From Limnephilus marmoratus (taxonomy: Eukaryota > Arthropoda > Insecta > Trichoptera > Limnephilidae): a stretch of 64,000 nucleotides of DNA. The position numbers and the translations under genes are program-made. The stretch covers positions 5,201,001-5,265,000 of the forward strand of contig OU862920.1 in the NCBI GenBank assembly GCA_917880885.1. The letters run 5' to 3'. Positions 53,143 through 63,710 of the stretch are shown piece after piece (the first letter of the stretch is position 1; the number at the start of each line of letters is the position of its first letter). The notes beneath the pieces are model-generated. The model was not told the DNA's origin. It did no database searches and was given only the letters and a program-made list of their open reading frames with translations.

Positions 53143-54136
53143 ATTAATTAATATTATAAAGGCGAAAGTTTGTGTGGATGTATGGATGTATGGAAGTATG
53201 AATGTATGGATGTATGGTTGTTACCTTTTCACGCAAAAAATACTGAATGGACTAATGGAAAGCTATATTATTTGCGAGCATATATTGGTAAGCTCTGGCG
53301 TTATGAATCAGCTCTGGGGTTAAGATATTATTTATTATACGTTTATTGTCCAGACGAAAAACAAAGCGTTGCTTGGTAACTACAAGTAATTATTTGACGT
53401 GCGCTATCATTTTGTTATTTGTTTAGGATATCCCTTTGATAGTTAAAATTATACTAATCTATACTAATATTATAAATTCTTCTTCTTTCGTATGGTGGGG
53501 GGTCAGAGGGGGACATCTAGGTCTGCGAGCCAGTCTAGGGCCTCAGGCGTTGCCCTGTGGACCTCATCAATCCCGCCGGGGAATGAATGGAGCGGGCATT
53601 CGTTGACCACATGTTCGGTGGTCTGCACCGCACCGCATTCACACGTCGCCGACTCTTTAAGGCCCCATCTATGCATCATGTGAGGACAACGGCTACGGGA
53701 GCACTTTATCCTATTGATGGCAGTCCAGAGTTGAGGCAATGAGAACCCAGGCTGTCTCTCAGTGGGGTCTTGCACGAGATGGGCGTTATATTATAAATGA
53801 GAAACTTCGTGTTTGATTGTTACGCTTTAATAGGTGGCACGCGAGCTGTTTGAAAAGTGAATGTAACGGATATGGAGGGGGGTGAGGGGGAAGGGGGAGG
53901 AGAGTGATAGGGGGGAGGAGGGGTTGGGGGAAGGGGGGAGTGGAGGAGGAGGGGGAGGGGTATGGGGGGGGAGAGTGATAGATGTGGAGGAGGGGTTGGA
54001 GGAGGGGGAGAGAGGAGGAGGGGAAGGGGGGAATGGGGGAAGGGGGAGCGGGGGAGTGCAGTGGGGATAGGGAAGGTGGAGAAGGCGGAGTGGGAGCCCC
54101 CCTAATACTATGCGAGAGAAGCCGGGGGCAAAAGCA
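53143..54136 (+). mobile_element. Helitron, composite, interrupted by a LINE tail
   Basis: 5' part TCCTATTAATTAATATTATA at 53143, then AAAGTTTGTGTGGATGTATG and TTTTCACGCAAAAAATACTG, the family at 39483-38298. A second 5'-like start TCTATACTAATATTATAAAT sits at 53457. After the LINE insertion the sequence resumes at 53788 and ends ATGCGAGAGAAGCCGGGGGC, where the final GCTAG has decayed to GCAAT. G-rich tract 53870-54080. Confidence 0.65.
53478..53787 (-). pseudogene. 5'-truncated LINE tail with 11-bp TSD
   Basis: Second copy of the LINE at 13318-15244: RQPGFSLPQLW, RIKCSRSRCPHMMHRW, CECGAVQTTEHVVNECPL, and the GAAGAAGA tail. Flanked by a perfect 11-bp direct repeat ATATTATAAAT (53467-53477, 53788-53798). 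Only about 300 bp were copied. Confidence 0.92.
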
Positions 54137-54151
54137 ATTAATTTATCAAGC

Positions 54152-54225
54152 GTTTATTTGTTTTTAGTGTCGCAATTTTCTATTTCATCGAGTTTCAAAT
54201 CACAACATTGCTAAAGAAGTTTTTA
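54152..54225 (+). repeat. Family C fragment
   Basis: GTTTTTAGTGTCGCAATTTT to ATTGCTAAAGAAGTTTTTAT. Confidence 0.55.
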
Positions 54226-55269
54226 TTAAAAAAAGTATACATGCTGAACCCTGACGTGTGTGTAAATTAATTATAGAACGAAATGTGTAGCTGTAAACAA
54301 TTTTGGCTTCCCTCGTAAAATGTAAAAGCGAATTCGATTTTCCATTAAATGCAATGAAAGCGGAATATAATCGTACACAATAATTTGCAGGTATTGCATA
54401 TTAGAATATTAGCGACGAGCCACGGTCATGAATAGAGTGGTTAGCGATCGGCCATGATATGTGGGGCTTCCACAGCCAGTAACAGTCGGCTCCGGTATCC
54501 ATTGATGTCGTTAAATCGTTACACAATTGATTATAATCCCAGTATGCTAATAACTAAAGCAGCTTAGAGGTGATTTGGGGACGATGATAGATGATAAATT
54601 TAACCCGATTACGCGAAATGCCCAATTACTTGTGGCGACCTAATTAATAACCGTCGCTAACGGGCTGGCCGTGGCCGTACGTACTGGATGCATTACCCTA
54701 ATATCCATACATTGGCAGGTCATCAATACATTATTCAACTTAATCAACTATGTCTTGTTACGAATAAGCAGAGCTCATGGTGAAATTATTGAAAAACTTA
54801 ATGAAACATTATTTATACTTTTAATATTCAAAAAGGCGAGTTTAGTCTGTCAATTAAGAGTAGAAAATATAAAAAAATGGAACTACTAAATTTGTAGGTT
54901 GGCACCTGTCAAATATTATTTTAAAGTGCAATGACACTGAATGTATCTATAGAACACCGTAAATCAGATTTATAAAAGCATTTTTTGTTCTTAAAGACCC
55001 CTACCGTCTGTCGTTAGCAAACGAAGCGCACTCATTGATATCCATTAGGATAAACTTGTAAATTATTTTAATAATTTTAAAATTACGGCGCGCCGCGAAA
55101 AAGACGTACGTCCTACCGGCGAACTATTTGGAGCACTGATGGGGTGGGATGGGTTTTTCTGGGTCTCCTACCGCCCCCCCGAAAGTCTGAAACGCCCCCA
55201 ATTTTCTCTTGGTCTTCTACCGCCCCCCTGAAGGTCTGCAACGGCTCCAATGGGGCATTATCGCCCACG
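54226..55269. other. Apparently unique sequence; no gene seen
   Basis: Less AT-biased and not resembling the repeats elsewhere. 54410-54680 has a mixed composition with TTAATTAATAACC-type homeodomain-like words. 55100-55255 is GC-rich with CTACCGCCCCCCTGAAGGTC present twice in similar form (55168, 55214). A 72-codon frame at 54671 has no domain. Confidence 0.4.
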
Positions 55270-55345
55270 TTGAGAACATATGATATAGATGGAGCTTAAG
55301 AAGTTTTACTTCAGTCGTGTGGTCTAAAGCACGCTCGTTTTATTT
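55270..55345 (+). repeat. Family B right end
   Basis: GATATAGATGGAGCTTAAGA, AGTTTTACTTCAGTCGTGTG, GTCTAAAGCACGCTCG. Confidence 0.6.
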
Positions 55346-55439
55346 ACGATTATTTTCAGTATAGGTTTGCTATAGTTGTATTATTTTTTTATATTTATGT
55401 TTATTCAGGAAACATACAGTTATTTATAAGGTAATTTTA

Positions 55440-56106
55440 CATTTAATGGTGAATAAAATTAAGCCAGTTAAGTCCTTTTTATATGATTTTTTGTTATGGT
55501 TACTGACTAGGAAGCAAGTACTTATTAAAAGTTATACTAGTGCATAGTGACAAGATCGAATATAATAGTGCGTAGTACAAAAATGATAAAAAAAAACAAT
55601 ACACACATAACAGTTTTGAAGTACATTGTAAAGTAAATTTGATTTTAAACGTTTACAGTGGAAAATGTCAATACCTCTTAGTGTATTGAAAGATTTGCAG
55701 ATTCGCTCGAGAAATAAGTTGTGTGCGTATTTCGATTTGAAATGTTGTATATAAAATAAGGTATTCGATTTGATATTGCGTTCAGGGCAACGAAATGCAA
55801 TTCTTTCTACTGAGGCTGAAGAGTCAATAAGGCAGTTCACAATCTTATAAGAAAGAGTACCTACATCAAATTTGTATCTCTGTTTGTAAAGAGCAATAGG
55901 GTTACACTGATGATTTTGAAAGTGAGACGACGATGTTTTAAAATGTTTGTTTGAATATTTTCAATTTTGTTAGTATAAGTTTTGTATTGACGATTCCAAA
56001 TGACATATCTGCAAATTCGAGATGAGATTTGACATACGCCATATATCAAGTGTAAAAGGTTTTGTGATGCGTTTAATGAAGCTCATCTTTTTGTAGGCTT
56101 TTTCTA
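55440..56106 (-). pseudogene. LINE C-terminal remnant
   Basis: Minus-strand pieces: KAYKKMSFIKRITKPF (56100), YGVCQISSRICRYVIWNRQY and NKIENIQTNILKHRRLTFK (to about 55900), then CLIDSSASVERIAFRCPERN and FKSKYAHNLFLERICKSFN. The order matches the LINE C-termini at 4037 and 40260. Multiple frameshifts. Confidence 0.75.
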
Positions 56107-56740
56107 ATAATAATAATAATTTTTATTTTAGTAATTTGTACGTTTAAGTTTAAAAATTTCTAATAAATTATAATATTTCATATTCACTATATTTTTTCAA
56201 GTTTTATGTAGCTCCTACAATACATCTTGAACTTTCCAATTGGTGTGGGCTTTAAAGTTTCTGGTAGTGTGTTATATAACTTCATTCCCTTGTACAGTAG
56301 ACTGTTCTGCGTATTCGCTTTGTCCCTTTTTTGCAGCCTAATTTCCTTGCACGTCCTTGTGTTATATCTGTGAATGTCCTTGTTGAATACAATTTTATTT
56401 GAGAAATATTTTGGTAACGTGTTGTTCAATATTTTGTGGATAAATACCATCGTGTTCAAGGTCAGCATCTGTTTCACGGTTAACCAATTTAGTTCCTTTA
56501 ACATTATTTTTGAAAATCTGTTTCATCGAAGAATTATTCTCATTGCCCTGTTTTGGAGAATTTGTAACTTATTTTCTAAGATGTTCAATATGGTCTTTCA
56601 TTAGTAATTTAATGGTAAGAGACAAGTAATACTCCAAGGTCCTTGATTTTTTCTACTCGTTGAAGAGGAAGAGGGTTCGGATGGTAAGTATGGATGATTG
56701 AATGACGTTTAGGTAAAAAAATATTATCGGATTGCATTTA
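56107..56740 (-). pseudogene. LINE C-terminal remnant with (TTA)n tail
   Basis: Minus strand: HPNPLPLQRVEKIKDLGVLL (56690-56640), a deletion, then an open frame 56504-56187 with LNWLTVKQMLTLNTMVFIHK, YNTRTCKEIRLQ and LYNTLPETLKPTPIGKFK. The 3' UTR ends in repeated ATT units at 56107-56125, directly abutting the previous remnant. Confidence 0.78.
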
Positions 56741-56750
56741 ATTAGGTTTA

Positions 56751-56905
56751 GAAAAAAAGAGTGTGCTTTAGACCACACGACTAAAGTAAAACTTCACTAA
56801 CTTATATCTCCCTCTCAACTTCCGTTCTCCTCGACGACCGTTCGCCTCACCCGATCATACTTTTCATAACGCCCTCGTCACGCATTCACCAGCATACTCC
56901 CCAAG
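56751..56905 (-). repeat. Family B copy, shortened
   Basis: AGAGTGTGCTTTAGACCACA, CTAAAGTAAAACTTCACTAA at the left, CTCGTCACGCATTCACCAGC and CTCCCCAAGTCAA at the right; the outer right end is missing. Confidence 0.6.
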
Positions 56906-57487
56906 TCAATTCAGAGAGTACTCGTATATTAATGTTATAACGCCAAAAAATCAACATCATTTTGAAATGGATTAATAAAAAAAACACAATCAACTTCCAA
57001 AACACAAACAAAAATCAATGCTCTTGAATATTTGAAGAGGATAATATGCAGTTCAATCATTTCCGAGCAGTTGACAGGTGTTCAACACGAATAAAACAAT
57101 TTTAATTTTCACGACTTTATGCTACATGCGTTTACAAATAACTACGACCGGTTTTATTACCCTGCTTCGCCAGAGAATTGAATGGAAAATATGGACCAAA
57201 CGATGCTACGGGATAATTAAATTAATATTGCACAACTCGACAGCTTATTCCAGAAATAATATTGAGAAAATGGTTGCATTGACCAATAAAAACTCTTGAC
57301 AGTAAAAGCAAATCACTTTTTATGGGAGTGGAGCTCATTGTTCGGGAGTTTTTGCTGCTTAAACACAGATTATCATATCTACACAGGATGTTGGGATGTA
57401 CCTGACTTACTTTAACCAGTGATTCCTAACGTGAAGTAATAAAATGTATATTTTTGAATGTAGCTATTACTTTGTGGTTATCCATTA
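56906..57487. other. No gene seen
   Basis: AT-rich, unassigned. A 73-codon frame at 57078 has no domain. Confidence 0.45.
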
Positions 57488-57538
57488 TAGAAAAATGAAA
57501 CAATACAACTTTGTATAAACCACTTATATAATGTGCAA

Positions 57539-57580
57539 ATCCGACCGGTTTCGGAACAAACGTTCCTTCGTCAGGGAAAG
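57539..57580 (-). ncRNA. Hammerhead-like core, left arm
   Basis: Minus strand: CTGACGA (57568-57574), one unpaired base, stem II GGAAC-GTTT-GTTCC (5 bp), GAAA, palindromic stem III ACCGGT (57544-57549), cleavage C, then GGA opposite TCC for stem I. Confidence 0.6.
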
Positions 57581-57860
57581 CTTATACTAATTTGACAGTT
57601 TCGAACAATGTTTTAATTAATCATAAAGGAAAACGTTTAGATAACTTGCCTTAATAGCCTTGGAAATTAAAAAATCCCTTAAAAACAATGAATCTATTAT
57701 CAACAAACAAAAAATATTGTCATAGAGCCCAATCATGGATTTGTTCCCCTACCCACCCACTCTACACTAATACCTACCCACCCAATCTACATTATTAACT
57801 AGCAACGGCTCCACCCCTACCATAATAAAACATTGTTCGAAACTGTCAAATTAGTATAAG

Positions 57861-57902
57861 CTTTCCCTGACGAAGGAACGTTTGTTCCGAAACCGGTCGG
57901 TT
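57861..57902 (+). ncRNA. Hammerhead-like core, right arm
   Basis: CTGACGA at 57867-57873, stem II GGAAC/GTTCC, GAAA, ACCGGT at 57892-57897, C at 57898, GG opposite CC in stem I. Core identical to the left arm. Confidence 0.6.
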
Positions 57903-57953
57903 TTGCGCATCAAATAAGTGGTTTATACAAAGTTGTATTGTTTCATTTTTCTA

Positions 57954-58301
57954 ATAAAATGTAAATAAAATTTTGATCTCCAGTGAATTTTATGATGTTT
58001 TTTTAAATAAATTGTTTTCGCCAATCGAAAATACGGTATACCTAATTATACAATATATAACTAAGCGACCCCGAAGGGATGTGCGGAGAGGATGTACCGT
58101 CAAATAACGAAAGTATAAAACATATTTTCATTTAAACGCATTAAGGAAAAATTTGCTATACAGCGTATAAATACAAACCAATCGACACTGCGAATAAATT
58201 ATTTTGAAATTCTACCAACTCATAATTAAGGGTATTTTTGAAGTCGATTTTACCTTTGAAATTGGTAAATAATGAACGAAAAATAATAATTTTATAGTAA
58301 A
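57954..58301. other. No gene seen
   Basis: AT-rich, unassigned. Confidence 0.5.
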
Positions 58302-58812
58302 CTAGCCGACCGAGCAAACGTTGTTCTGACATATAAATTATATAATTATATCTGGTGAATATTTTGGTTGTTAAATAAAAAAATAACGAATGTATTATTA
58401 GTGTGTAATGATGACCGCCGATAAAAACAAAAAACACCAACACAACAATACATAACAATAACATAGTGATTCCTAACAAATGCCGAATGAAATGTCAAAA
58501 TGACGCGACGCTTCTCGTGAATGACTTGCGCATGTGTGGATGATAGTTCAATGAGGATGACGTAGCGCCATCTGTCATTTAACAACATAAGTAATTTCGT
58601 TCTGTTAGAAATACGAACGACGTTTAAATTTGTTCATTAAAAAAAAATAGGGTGGGGGAAGGAAGGTGAAAATTTGGGGTTATAGGTTTTTTTACGCCAA
58701 AAAAACAATTTTTGTAAAATATATATGCACATGAAAATTTTCATAAGATCGGTCCAGCCATTTCGGAGGAGTGCGACCACAAACACCGTGAGATTTTTAT
58801 ATAATATATAGA
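58302..58812 (-). mobile_element. Non-autonomous Helitron, complete, 511 bp
   Basis: Minus strand: 5' TCTATATATTATATAAAAAT then CTCACGGTGTTTGTGGTCGC; 3' end AACGTTTGCTCGGTCGGCTAG with CTAG at 58302-58305 and T after. The 5' host base is G rather than A. No coding. Confidence 0.8.
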
Positions 58813-59582
58813 CATCATTTCGGGGTGCCAGCTGTCGGCGGATCAACAGTAGTGTCACCAATGTTTTTGTAACTTTAAACAAAGAGATTTTCTGCGATTT
58901 ACACAATAACAGCTAGGTTTATTTATGAACATGGCTTTAGTAAGATCTATTCGAGAGAAAATAATAGCCGAGTGGCTCACAGAGGTATGTCGATTAAAAC
59001 AACACACATCCCTGGCATCCGACACCGCGGCTATAAAGAGAGTCGTATGGAACGAGATCATCATACGGTATTCGACCCCGGTAGTTTGATGGTCCAATTG
59101 GAACAAACGGGAACGGTTGTTTAATGTGTGTGGAACTCGATCCGGGAAAGTCGCTTCTCAGCTGAACAAGTGGCCTTCTACCATTCCTACCCGCTCCTTT
59201 CAATGCATTGAACGCCAAAATCCACGGATTAGGAACGTTTCATAATGGAATTGAACGGGGATCCTTAATGCGATGGGTGTATGCTAAAAATATCTTTATT
59301 TATTTTGTAATATTATAAATTTTTTTTTAAGTTCAAATATTTTAATACTACTCTTCCACGGAAGTATTAGCTTGTGGCTGGAAGGGGAGAATACAGTGTT
59401 TTTTTTAAAGATATTTCAACGAAATTAATAATACTATGGTTATATACATGTATTATGTATGCTATATTAAATAAATTAAAGTGAGAAGTAGAAAATAATA
59501 TATTTTAAGTTGTTAGGTGTCAAATATTTGTAAGTGTTTTACTATTAGCAAACTATTATAATACCAGCATTACGTAAATGAA
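58813..59582. other. Apparently unique sequence; a 57-codon frame with donor-like site
   Basis: An ATG at 58928 opens ALVRSIREKIIAEWLTEV and continues to a stop at about 59101. The GAG/GTATGT inside (58980-58988) fits a splice-donor consensus and AATAACAG upstream an acceptor, so a small host exon is conceivable. No domain is recognised. Confidence 0.3.
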
Positions 59583-59599
59583 TCTACAAATATTGTAAT

Positions 59600-59710
59600 T
59601 AGTACTCTTCTATCTATCTATTTATCTATCTATCCATCTTTATATCTATCTATCTATCTATCTTCTATCTATCTATCTTCTATCTATCTATCTTCTTCTT
59701 CTATCTATCT
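59600..59710. repeat. (TATC)n microsatellite
   Basis: TATCTATCTATC runs with TTC interruptions up to the Helitron 5' end. Confidence 0.9.
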
Positions 59711-60140
59711 TCTATATAAACAAAAATGAATTGCCTAAATGTATGTACGCGCCTGACTTCCAAACGACTTTACCTCTTTCATTCAATCTTTGGCGATTTG
59801 ACGTGTGCATGCCCGCAAAGGTTTCTATATTTACTGGTCAGCTCTGGCATTATGAAATTTGTGTAAAAAAATTGCAATAGATAGCGCGCGAGTCGTTTGA
59901 AAACTAAACGTACCGGGACTGAATGAATGGAATGCGGGAAAGGGTAGGGGAACCTGGAAGAAATAATTTCTTTATTAAGTCGCATAGCAACCCATACCGG
60001 GAACTCGATAAAATAATATAAATGAAGCGACCAATCGATTTGATTTATATGCAAATTATCAGATGTTAAAAGGTTGGGTAACCATCTAGTAGATGGCGTT
60101 GTGGATCGTTAGCCACAGCAATTCGTGGCCGGGTCAGCTA
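59711..60140 (+). mobile_element. Helitron, degenerate ends
   Basis: 5' TCTATATAAACAAAAATGAA directly after the microsatellite; GGTCAGCTCTGGCATTATGA and GGAATGCGGGAAAGGGTAGG are shared with 50528-51034. One degenerate 3' end is at about 60005 (CCGGGAACTCGAT) and another at about 60138 (GGCCGGGTCAGCTAC), so two Helitron tails may be joined. Confidence 0.6.
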
Positions 60141-60455
60141 CTTAACAATAAAACAAAATTTAACAAATTTGAAAAAGGGAACATCATTTTTGTGAAAAAT
60201 TACCCCAAGAGCGATGTACACTTTATTATTGGTTTTTGGTCTCCATCAAATTTTATTAGTTCCAATGGGTCACTTCCGACAAACACATTTTTATTAGAAA
60301 ATTTTACACGATTGCTTGCGGAAGATACGGCTTTGCACGCAGATGACACTACATTTAAATTTGCACGATTTTACATTAGCTGCCCTACATTTCTGTATAT
60401 AATTCATTTTTGAGAAGATTAGTGGCAGAAGTAGAGATGATATTTATTTTGAAAG
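60141..60455. other. No gene seen
   Basis: A 106-codon frame 60093-60413 starts inside the Helitron tail and has no recognisable domain; probably chance. Confidence 0.4.
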
Positions 60456-60770
60456 ACTGGAGAATTTGACTCTTTATCTTAAAGAGCTTCTAACTTCTTA
60501 TTTACTTACATATTTATACAATTAGTTCTTTACAATATCGCGGGCCGTGGAGGCGATTGTAAAGGGTTTTGACATTATGGATACGACTGTCTGAAAAGGT
60601 GAGTTTTAAGTTTAGCTCTAAATTCTGCCGAGTCTATGACAATTTTTAAATCACCTGGCAGTCCATTCCACGCATATGACATAATATATTTTACGGATTT
60701 ATCAATAACGGACCGAGTAATAGAAATGTACTGTGGGCGTGTCCGTACGCCAAACTCATTTTAAATATCT
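60456..60770 (-). pseudogene. LINE 3' end remnant
   Basis: Minus-strand reading: IDKSVKYIMSYAWNGLPGDL, KIVIDSAEFRAKLKTHLFRQ and a stop, the WNxLP...FKxxLKxHLF ending of LINE RT proteins; then a short 3' UTR to about 60460. Confidence 0.7.
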
Positions 60771-63135
60771 AAATTCTTTCATATGTGTTGTAAATAAGCG
60801 TTTAAACCAAAAGTTCCACTTTGTTACTATTAATTTTTATTTTGTTACTTACAATGTGCAACCCACGCTAAAACAATTTCAGTGATGACGTAGTAACTAT
60901 CTCTCGACTATCTAACGCTAACCCGCCAAATATATTGAATTAATCCATTGAGATTGTGTGAAGTGCACACACAGAAGATCACCACATGTTTTACAAAATG
61001 TTAAATAAACTGTTATAGGTAACTGGATTATTATTACGTGCTCACAAGTGCTCAAAAACAGTAAAATAGATAAAGATATACACTGCAAATCAGCGATTTA
61101 AAAAAGGTACCTTTTAAAAAGGCAAAACTGTGGAAAAGTCGCAGTTCCAGTGGCAATATTGTATCTATCGCTCGATTTGCTCCATTCATTGTATTCAGCA
61201 TCCCCTGAATTGAATATAAGAAGCGGGTTGTTTACCAACTCGCTCGAGGCAAGGCTTACCGAGTAAACCGCTATTTGAATTAATTCCGCGGAGGTCCCAG
61301 AAGGTTTATGCGACAATCGAAATTTCACTAAGTAAACATTATTATTGCGTATGTACCCATCTCGCAGGCATTGTTTCGCTAGGAAGAATAGTTAATTGTT
61401 AACATTCAATATCTCATTTGATTAGAATCGGCAGTGTGGGTAGTCGATTATCACATATTATGTAAAAACATGGATGGCGTTATGGGGGATGGAATGTGTA
61501 ATGCGTGTGAAAATCAAATAAACAAAACTTTGTACTTGGAGGTTTATTAAAGAATATTCCAATACCATAATTTATATTTGTACAAGTGTCGTGATGGAGG
61601 ATTTAGCCAGCCGAGGAGTCGAATATGGGATGCCTCGGTAAGACCCAAAGACCCGCTCCTCCACTGACCGGTCGATTATACTGGGAAAATTTCAAATATT
61701 GTTAGTTTATTTGAAACCCGGGAATGTTTGTCTTGCGTTAAAAAAAACGTTGTTAAAACAGATATCTGCATAATGCATGGAAAAAAATATTGACTGATTT
61801 GTACGAACATCGGTGTTGGTATTGTGAACGTCACCAAGAACTGCCACCGCTACTAAATATAAAGTGAGAAGTGATACCATTTTCAGAAAAAAACAAAGTT
61901 TTTTTCTTGTGGTGCACAGTGGTTTTGAATCGGGGGTTAGAAGTTGATACTCTACAATAATGCGTTAACTTGATGCAATAGCTCATGTAAAATTCGGGAT
62001 CAGGCCACTAACAATAACACTCATGTGGATAGTGATAGGGCTAAAATTCCCGTTTAACGCCAGCCGCCTGTTTTGATTTGTTCTTGAAAACCATCGCCTA
62101 AAAGCGTGTTTTAAATGCTTTACGATAACTTTCTATACAATTAATTTTACACGTCATAGAATAAAACCATAACCGAAAAGGGGTTTGAAGGTTGGAGATT
62201 TTGAATTTTAAGCAGTTTTTATAAGCATAAAAACTAATAAAAAATAGTGGATTATTCGAAAGGCAAATTATGTGTTCTATGTATTTGAATTGAAGCTTTC
62301 TAAGCGATCTAATTTTCAAACCAAAATCACTTAATTTTGCATTGCTATATAGTACATCACCTTAATTGATAATTTTCGCCATGTAGCTCTTCAAGAAAAG
62401 TACCATGCAGACAGAACAAATGATTCTTATAAGATGTCGCCTAATAATTTCGACATTCCGATTATTCTAACATTTACTTTTTCCGAGGCATAAAAAAAGG
62501 TTTAGGTTTTTAACAACCTCTGCTTTACGTTAAAAACCTTTGTTCTACAAACATCTCAAAATCAAAAATTTAAAAACGAGAAAAATAATATTTCGTTGGT
62601 TAATCCCATTCCGGTAATTACCGATACTGAAGGGGATCAAACAGTATCTAAAGGATTTTTGTTGGAGCATCAAAGAAAGTCAGAATCATTTAATGGGGAA
62701 TCCATTTTCCATTCAATTGTATAGAAACGAGGGTAAACAGATATTTCTTTTGATGGAAATAATCTTTCTCGGTGCATTTTCATATTCTGTTTCTTCGCAA
62801 AGTATCTGCTTCTAAAGCTCAACGGCCATTATTCAAGCTTTTTCAAATAAAGATGCATCATCTTACAGTTCATGATGGAATATACAGTTTTTCAGTAAAC
62901 AAATTAATAAATGGGTTTACTTGAAATTCATCAAAGGAAATGTATTATTTATCGGGCAAATAATAAAAGACAACGCGTGCTTTAAGTTTTTATTAGAATT
63001 TTATTTTAATATCGAAGAATCGCTTTACCGCAGGAAATTAAATTTCCATTTCGGTTTTCGATCTGAGAGCTCGTAGAGTAATAAATAAGTGGTTAAATAC
63101 ATCGCACGAGACTTTGAAGAGCTTTCTATGGAACT
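60771..63135. other. No gene seen; longest unassigned stretch
   Basis: 2.4 kb without a recognised repeat or coding region. 61500-61690 (ACTTTGTACTTGGAGGTTTA; GGTAAGACCCAAAGACCCGC) has the look of an LTR or element end but has no partner here. A 73-codon minus frame at 62098-62319 has no domain. Confidence 0.45.
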
Positions 63136-63345
63136 TCATCGACATTCATCCAGAGGTAGACCGAAGAACTCTTAGATGACTCAATGCGCCAAAATTCTTC
63201 AGAAAAACGGCCTGGATGAAGGCGATACCCAGAACAGGAGAAATTACAACCTGAGAACGAGAAGAGCCGATCCCAACAGCCTACCTAGGCAAAAGGTTGG
63301 GACAGCGCAAGGAAGAAGAAGAGAAGCACGAGACTTTGAAGAACG
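63136..63345 (+). pseudogene. LINE C-terminal remnant
   Basis: SSRGRPKNS, one stop, then CAKILQKNGLDEGDTQNRRN, RTRRADPNSL and a GAAGAAGAAG tail near 63318. The RGRP...DL/KNG...ADP pattern is typical of LINE or RTE-type tails. Confidence 0.6.
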
Positions 63346-63629
63346 CTATGCCTTTTAACAAGTTAGAATGTAAGGCTTCAGATTTTATGTCCGGTTTAAA
63401 TCGTTCCCGAAGGAAAAACTTAACTTAAAGGCCCTTAATTAGATGAATACAATATTAGCGAAACACAATAAAAAATCTGGAGAAAGAATTATCAGAAAAA
63501 TATATTCATAAAGTAAAAAAAATATATATATTCATCCTAGACTAGCAGAAAAGTCAATAGATGTCGCAAATTAAAATTTAAAATGGATAAACATTTATCA
63601 AGATAGCATTTATTTATTTATTTCAGATA
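63346..63629. other. No gene; block shared with 18926-18975
   Basis: ATACAATATTAGCGAAACAC and AATAAAAAATCTGGAGAAAG parallel 18930-18975. Under 300 bp, otherwise AT-rich. Confidence 0.4.
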
Positions 63630-63710
63630 CATCTGCCCTGATGATGGACACTGTAACGCTGTCCGAAACGTTGACTAAAGGAGGAGGTAGCGCAACACGG
63701 CATAACACCC
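63630..63710 (+). ncRNA. Hammerhead-like motif and 3' repeat tail
   Basis: CTGATGA at 63638-63644, one unpaired base, stem II GGACA-(CTGTAACGC)-TGTCC, GAAA, palindrome ACGT (63668-63671), cleavage T, then GACTAAAGGA. It is followed by GAGGTAGCGCAACACGGCAT, as at 32120. The best-preserved member of this repeat in the window; stem I pairing is weak. Confidence 0.5.

Larger units (their letters stand above)
57488..57953. mobile_element. Foldback element with hammerhead-like arms
   Basis: Two 128-bp inverted arms (57488-57615, 57826-57953) are nearly identical, differing mainly in ATATAATGTGCAAAT versus its counterpart; the loop is 210 bp. Each arm has CTGACGA-hairpin-GAAA-ACCGGT. The arrangement could be two inverted terminal repeats of a Penelope-like element around a collapsed centre. 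No coding. Confidence 0.8.

Noticed and set aside
60093..60413. 106-codon frame as a host gene
   Set aside because: Starts within a Helitron tail; no domain, no splice signals, no context.
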